From: Clostridium sp. AM34-11AC
GTDB lineage: Bacteria; Bacillota; Clostridia; Lachnospirales; Lachnospiraceae
Length of the DNA: 26,384 bases
Reading direction: 5' to 3'
Assembly: GCF_003435375.1 (NCBI RefSeq)
Contig: NZ_QWGL01000038.1
Location: 450 to 26,833, forward strand
Both the position numbers and the translations under genes were made by a program. Every line of letters starts with the position of its first letter. The stretch's first letter is position 1. The notes beneath the pieces were generated by a model, which was not told the DNA's origin, ran no database searches, and was given only the letters and a program-made list of their open reading frames with translations. Shown here piece by piece: positions 22,625-26,384 of this stretch.

Positions 22625-22901
22625 ACAGTTCCTCCTCATAATCGGTGTTTGCTTTCAGCGCACGCAGACTGCGTCTAATCCGGCGGTATTCGTCCATCTC
22701 CATACGCAGATGATGGTAAAAGGCTTCGTACCACCTTTCCTCTGTCTCTGTCTCAATTTTACGAGCAAGATGAAGCATCTGGCTTTTCGCCTCCGGGTCA
22801 ACAGTCAATGCTGTCAGCCATTTCAGCCTTGTCACTGTGTTGTGATGGCTGGGGCAGGCGTAAGCGTAAAGTATTTTCTTTTCCTTCATATTCAGTTTCA
22901 T
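22608..22901 (-). CDS. Small helical element protein
   Basis: A 97-residue, strongly helical and charged protein: MKLNMKEKKILYAYACPSHH, NTVTRLKWLTALTVDPEAKS, then a long helix (LHLARKIETETEERWYEAFY) and an acidic end (DYEEELYEEAV). No known domain is recognised. The paired CPSHHN motif could bind metal. The ATG at 22901 has GGAGG nine bases upstream. It is the first gene of the minus-strand replication/mobilisation operon of element B and is divergent from the XRE regulator gene (23243). That suggests the regulator controls both. Confidence 0.75.
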   Translation of the reverse strand: MKLNMKEKKILYAYACPSHHNTVTRLKWLTALTVDPEAKSQMLHLARKIETETEERWYEAFYHHLRMEMDEYRRIRRSLRALKANTDYEEELYEEAV

Positions 22902-22923
22902 AATGATCTACCTCCATTCATTT

Positions 22924-22943
22924 GATGCGGTATGTCCCGCATC
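22924..22943 (-). promoter_or_regulatory. Operator-like inverted repeat
   Basis: GATGCGG and CCGCATC form a perfect 7-bp inverted repeat with a 6-nt spacer, 22 bp upstream of the ATG at 22901. It may be an operator or a leader hairpin. Confidence 0.5.
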
Positions 22944-23178
22944 GTTTATTTTTCTGTCTGCCGGTCTGTCTGCAAAATATTCCTGCCCGGATTCTCTCCC
23001 AGCGTATTGTCCTCTTTGGTGCGCTCTTATCGTGGCGTCACTTCCCCGGAGGTCATCCCCCTTGCAGTCGGTCATTCATTTTTCAAGGTTCTATGTCTCC
23101 TGACAAGAACCAGTTTACCGAAAAAAGAGGGCTTCTCCCGTATGTCCAAGACGCAGGAAAATCACACGAAAACCGCAT
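22944..23178. other. Non-coding divergent intergenic stretch
   Basis: This lies between the minus-strand operon and the plus-strand regulator. The plus frame running through it from 22922 has no ribosome site and no family resemblance, and I take it as non-coding. The promoter for the minus-strand operon should be here, but I cannot place it. Confidence 0.5.
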
Positions 23179-23208
23179 ATTTCCACGCTCTCGGAAATGT
23201 GCTATAAT
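23179..23208 (+). promoter_or_regulatory. Promoter and operator-like repeat of XRE gene
   Basis: TTTCCA (23180-23185), a 17-nt spacer and TATAAT (23203-23208) lie 35 bp upstream of the regulator ATG. ATTTCC (23179-23184) and GGAAAT (23193-23198) form an inverted repeat over the -35 and spacer, fitting autorepression. Confidence 0.7.
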
Positions 23209-23242
23209 GGAAAACAAAAACCGTTGGCAAGGAGGTGCTTTG

Positions 23243-24091
23243 ATGTACACAAAACTGTCGATCCCGGAACGGCTCAAAGACCTGCGGGTGGTGGATAAGC
23301 ACCTGACGCTGGAACAGCTGGCAGAACAGACCGGCCTGTCTAAGTCGGCACTGGGAAAATATGAGAGCGATGACTACAAAGACATCAGCCCATTTGCGAT
23401 TGCGACACTGGCAAAGTTTTACGGTGTGTCCACTGATTATCTGATGGGTGTGTCAGAAAATAAAAATCACCCAAACACGGAGCTTCAAGCTCTGCATCTG
23501 AGTGACGCTATGGTGGAACTTTTGAGCAGCGGAAAGATCAACAACCGCCTGCTTTGTGAACTGGCGACTCATCCAAATTTTTTGCGGCTGATGGTTGATA
23601 TGGAAATCTTTATTGACCAGATCGCTGATATGCGAGTGAACCAGATGAATCTGATTCTGGAAGCTACCCGGCAGACCATTCTGAAAGAACACGCACCGGG
23701 AGAAAATGATCTGTATATGCGGACGCTGGAATTGGGTCAGGTACAGGAGAACGATTTTTACAGCCATATCCTTCATGATGATCTGGACAGCATTGTCCGG
23801 GATATACGGGAAGCCCATTTGAAAGACAAGACCACAGCCGACCCACAGCCAACACTGGATGAGGTCAAAGAGAATTTTGAACAGGCCATACAGATGGGAA
23901 CCGACACAGAAGCTATGATCCATGAGTTCTGTGATAAAATGCAGATTCCTTTTGAAAAAATTTCATCCGAGGACTTTTCGGCTTTTCTGCGGATACTGAG
24001 CCTGTCCAAACTGCTTAAAAACCCAAACAATATGCGGGGAAAAGCCAAGTCACAGCCGTATTATATGCCAAAAAAGAAAAAGCGCAGGTAG
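23243..24091 (+). CDS. XRE-family transcriptional regulator
   Basis: A 282-residue regulator, the only plus-strand gene in the window. The N-terminal HTH (about 7-70) reads LSIPERLKDLRVVDKHLTLE, QLAEQTGLSKSALGKYES, then ISPFAIATLAKFYGVSTDYL, a classical XRE domain ending in LMGVSENK. The C-terminal ~200 residues are helical and acidic with no named domain, and end in a basic tail (MPKKKKRR). The ATG at 23243 has GGAGG seven bases upstream. The longer open frame from 22922 is not used. Its own promoter and operator-like repeat precede it and a bidirectional terminator follows. It probably governs element B mobility genes. Confidence 0.92.
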   Translation: MYTKLSIPERLKDLRVVDKHLTLEQLAEQTGLSKSALGKYESDDYKDISPFAIATLAKFYGVSTDYLMGVSENKNHPNTELQALHLSDAMVELLSSGKINNRLLCELATHPNFLRLMVDMEIFIDQIADMRVNQMNLILEATRQTILKEHAPGENDLYMRTLELGQVQENDFYSHILHDDLDSIVRDIREAHLKDKTTADPQPTLDEVKENFEQAIQMGTDTEAMIHEFCDKMQIPFEKISSEDFSAFLRILSLSKLLKNPNNMRGKAKSQPYYMPKKKKRR

Positions 24092-24092
24092 C

Positions 24093-24129
24093 AAAAAGGC
24101 CATCCACTATAAAAGTGAATGGCCTCAGT
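24093..24129. terminator. Bidirectional terminator
   Basis: GGCCATCCACT (24098-24108) pairs with AGTGAATGGCC (24114-24124) with one mismatch. A T-run follows on the plus strand (TCAGTTTTT) and on the minus strand (TTTTT at 24097-24093). It serves the convergent XRE and tnpV genes. Confidence 0.85.
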
Positions 24130-24141
24130 TTTTCCACCTTC

Positions 24142-25203
<1,062 letters not shown>

Positions 25204-25243
25204 ACGAAAAGTCAAGGACTTTTTCATCAAATTCACAAAGAAG

Positions 25244-25402
25244 TCACATTTTGCGGACTTCCTCACGGAGCAGACGCTTGATTTTGTCCTCCATCGTCTC
25301 TTTTGCGGTCTGGCTGAAATGGACACGGACGATATAGGTTGTCTTGCCGATCTGCTTTCTGACAGTCGGGCAAGTGGCGGTGTTAGTTGCGGTATTGTTC
25401 AT
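25244..25402 (-). CDS. TnpW-family small protein
   Basis: A 52-residue protein: MNNTATNTATCPTVRKQIGK, TTYIVRVHFSQTAKETMEDK, then IKRLLREEVRKM. The RKQIGKTTYIVRVHFS strand and the basic helix after it are the TnpW pattern. AGGAGG lies six bases before the ATG at 25402. In related elements a serine recombinase gene follows TnpW. Here only 40 bp remain before the truncated VirD4 sequence begins, so the recombinase of this right-hand element is missing or has been separated. Confidence 0.8.
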   Translation of the reverse strand: MNNTATNTATCPTVRKQIGKTTYIVRVHFSQTAKETMEDKIKRLLREEVRKM

Positions 25403-25422
25403 TCAAAATCCTCCTGTAAATG

Positions 25423-25453
25423 AAAAATGCCCGGTGACTGTTCATCATCGGGC
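25423..25453 (-). terminator. Terminator/attenuator before tnpW
   Basis: On the minus strand GCCCGATGA, a 7-nt loop, TCACCGGGC then ATTTTTC, with one G-U pair. It lies between the ATPase and tnpW, 13 bp before the tnpW ribosome site, so tnpW expression may depend on read-through. Confidence 0.7.
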
Positions 25454-25467
25454 GATGTCGGTATGAG

Positions 25468-25539
25468 GGAACAAGGCAAGGCGGCAACATTAAGGTATCT
25501 ATAAAAACCTTGCCGTCTTTGCCACGCTTGCCGTGTTCC
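25468..25539. repeat. Long inverted repeat after ATPase gene
   Basis: Arm 25468-25487 (GGAACAAGGCAAGGCGGCAA) and the complement of 25519-25539 agree at about 18 of 20 bases with one gap, around a 31-nt loop. No T-run follows it. It starts 5 bp after the ATPase stop. It may be an mRNA-stabilising structure or an origin-type hairpin. Confidence 0.6.
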
Positions 25540-25544
25540 TGTTG

Positions 25545-26384
25545 TCAGTTTCGGAGATAGCAGACCCATGCTGTGCTGTCTTTCTCGGTCACAAGTCTGT
25601 CCCCGATACGGCTCTTTGCCGTTCTCATGGTGCGTGAAGAAATCCCATGCTCATTGACTGCCTTTTCCAACTCTGCGCTCGGCATACGCTTTCCGTCCGC
25701 AAGCAGTTCCAGAATGAGCATTTGCGCCTGTGCGGTCTTGCTCTCGGTCTTGGCGGTGTCTGTCCCGGCAAGAAGCTCGTCAGCGGTAATGTCATAAGCC
25801 CCTATCCACTCAAAACCTTTCTCATCTCCCAGAGAAAAGGCAAGGGACTGTCCGGGCGGCGCAAGGGAGCTTTTCTCATGGATAAGCACCCTCGTTGTCG
25901 GACTGTCCTTCAGCTTGCCAATAAAGAGCAGACTGCGGACTGCCGCCGTGATGTCGATAGACCCTAATCCCCGATAGGTGCTTTGCGTTCCTGCGGCTTT
26001 GTTCAGGTGTCCGATCAGCACGATAGCGCACCCGGTAGCCTGTGCAATGTCTCCCAAACTGCGGAATATCGGGCGCACCTCGTTTGCTCTGTTCATGTCC
26101 ACATCTGCGCCCAGAAACGCCTGTACCGGGTCAATGATAACAAGCCTTGCGTTGTTCTCACGGATTGCCCTTGCTATGCGCTCATCGGCAAGGGTCAGCG
26201 GTGTGTCCCTATCGTCAATGACAAGCACTCTTTCAAGGTCTGCTTCCGCTTCCATCAGCCGGGGCTTGACGGTATCGCCCAGACCGTCCTCTGCGGTCTG
26301 GTAGATGATATTGAAAGGCTCAATTGTCTCCATACCGGGCAAAGGCTTTCGGTTGGTGCAAGCCGCCGCAAGACGCATGGCAAA
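25545..26384 (-). CDS. AAA/RecA-like helicase-type ATPase, partial
   Basis: The C-terminal ~280 residues of a RepA/DnaB-like AAA ATPase. The gene enters from the right edge. The first visible residues FAMRLAAACTNRKPLPGME follow a Walker A motif that lies outside the window. Seen here are Walker B (ARLVIIDPVQAFLG), the sensor segment GCAIVLIGHLNKA, a RGLGSIDITAAVRSLLFIG stretch typical of phage/plasmid RepA helicases, and a C-terminal winged-helix part (MPSAELEKAVNEHGISSRTM). It probably unwinds DNA for element replication. The ATG at 26378 is internal and not the start. TnpW lies downstream across a terminator. Confidence 0.85.
   Translation of the reverse strand, partial: FAMRLAAACTNRKPLPGMETIEPFNIIYQTAEDGLGDTVKPRLMEAEADLERVLVIDDRDTPLTLADERIARAIRENNARLVIIDPVQAFLGADVDMNRANEVRPIFRSLGDIAQATGCAIVLIGHLNKAAGTQSTYRGLGSIDITAAVRSLLFIGKLKDSPTTRVLIHEKSSLAPPGQSLAFSLGDEKGFEWIGAYDITADELLAGTDTAKTESKTAQAQMLILELLADGKRMPSAELEKAVNEHGISSRTMRTAKSRIGDRLVTEKDSTAWVCYLRN

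Noticed and set aside
22922..23242. N-terminal extension of the XRE frame by 107 codons.
   Set aside because: A promoter and ribosome site lie inside it, just before the ATG at 23243, and the HTH starts there.

Overview
The window reads as accessory DNA of a gut-type Clostridia (Lachnospiraceae/Ruminococcaceae-like Firmicutes). The evidence is strong AGGAGG ribosome sites, large serine recombinases, TnpV/TnpW-type small proteins, RepA_N, VapE-like and CHC2-type replication genes, and Tn1549-type conjugation remnants. No rRNA, tRNA or CRISPR array was seen. Nearly every gene is on the minus strand, so gene order below is given from high to low coordinates. GC-rich mobilisation modules alternate with visibly more AT-rich cargo.

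From the right edge: a partial AAA/RecA-like ATPase (25545-26384) and a TnpW-like protein (25244-25402) form the tail of one element. They abut a VirD4/TraG coupling-protein gene that has lost its N-terminus (24627-25203). That VirD4 gene is split. Its C-terminal end lies at 9833-10072, followed by a truncated Maff2-like gene. The 14.55 kb between the two halves (10071-24626) is a nested mobile element, called B here. It is flanked by GA dinucleotides and imperfect terminal inverted repeats, and removing it with one GA restores the VirD4 frame.

Element B carries TnpV, an XRE regulator (the only plus-strand gene), two small conserved genes, a MobV-type relaxase with an oriT-like region, CHC2-primase-like and VapE-like replication proteins, a small acidic-tailed protein and a serine recombinase. 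After the recombinase terminator comes an eight-gene cargo cluster (10319-16357): three lipoproteins, three membrane proteins, a PH-like protein and a DUF6572-like protein. The cluster matches no system I know and is the best candidate for something undescribed.

Left of the VirD4/Maff2 remnant is a small AT-rich patch. It holds a lipoprotein and a previously hidden Cys/His-rich secreted protein gene that is broken by an in-frame TGA. Next is a second mobilisation module, called C: a layered oriT-like inverted repeat, MobC, a MobP/VirD2-type relaxase, a cysteine-rich VLP protein, RepA_N, a DnaC-like ATPase, TnpW, a serine recombinase, an HTH regulator, TnpV and a DUF1835 protein. Many of its genes are joined by ATGA or other short overlaps.

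Overall, remnants or complete units of at least four mobile pieces (the right-hand tail, a Tn1549-like ICE remnant, element B and module C) are stacked together. Two different relaxase systems and two recombinases are present. Both recombinase genes have a promoter-like -10 between the arms of a long inverted repeat, and in B a 17-bp copy of one arm recurs 47 bp inside the element end, beside tnpV.
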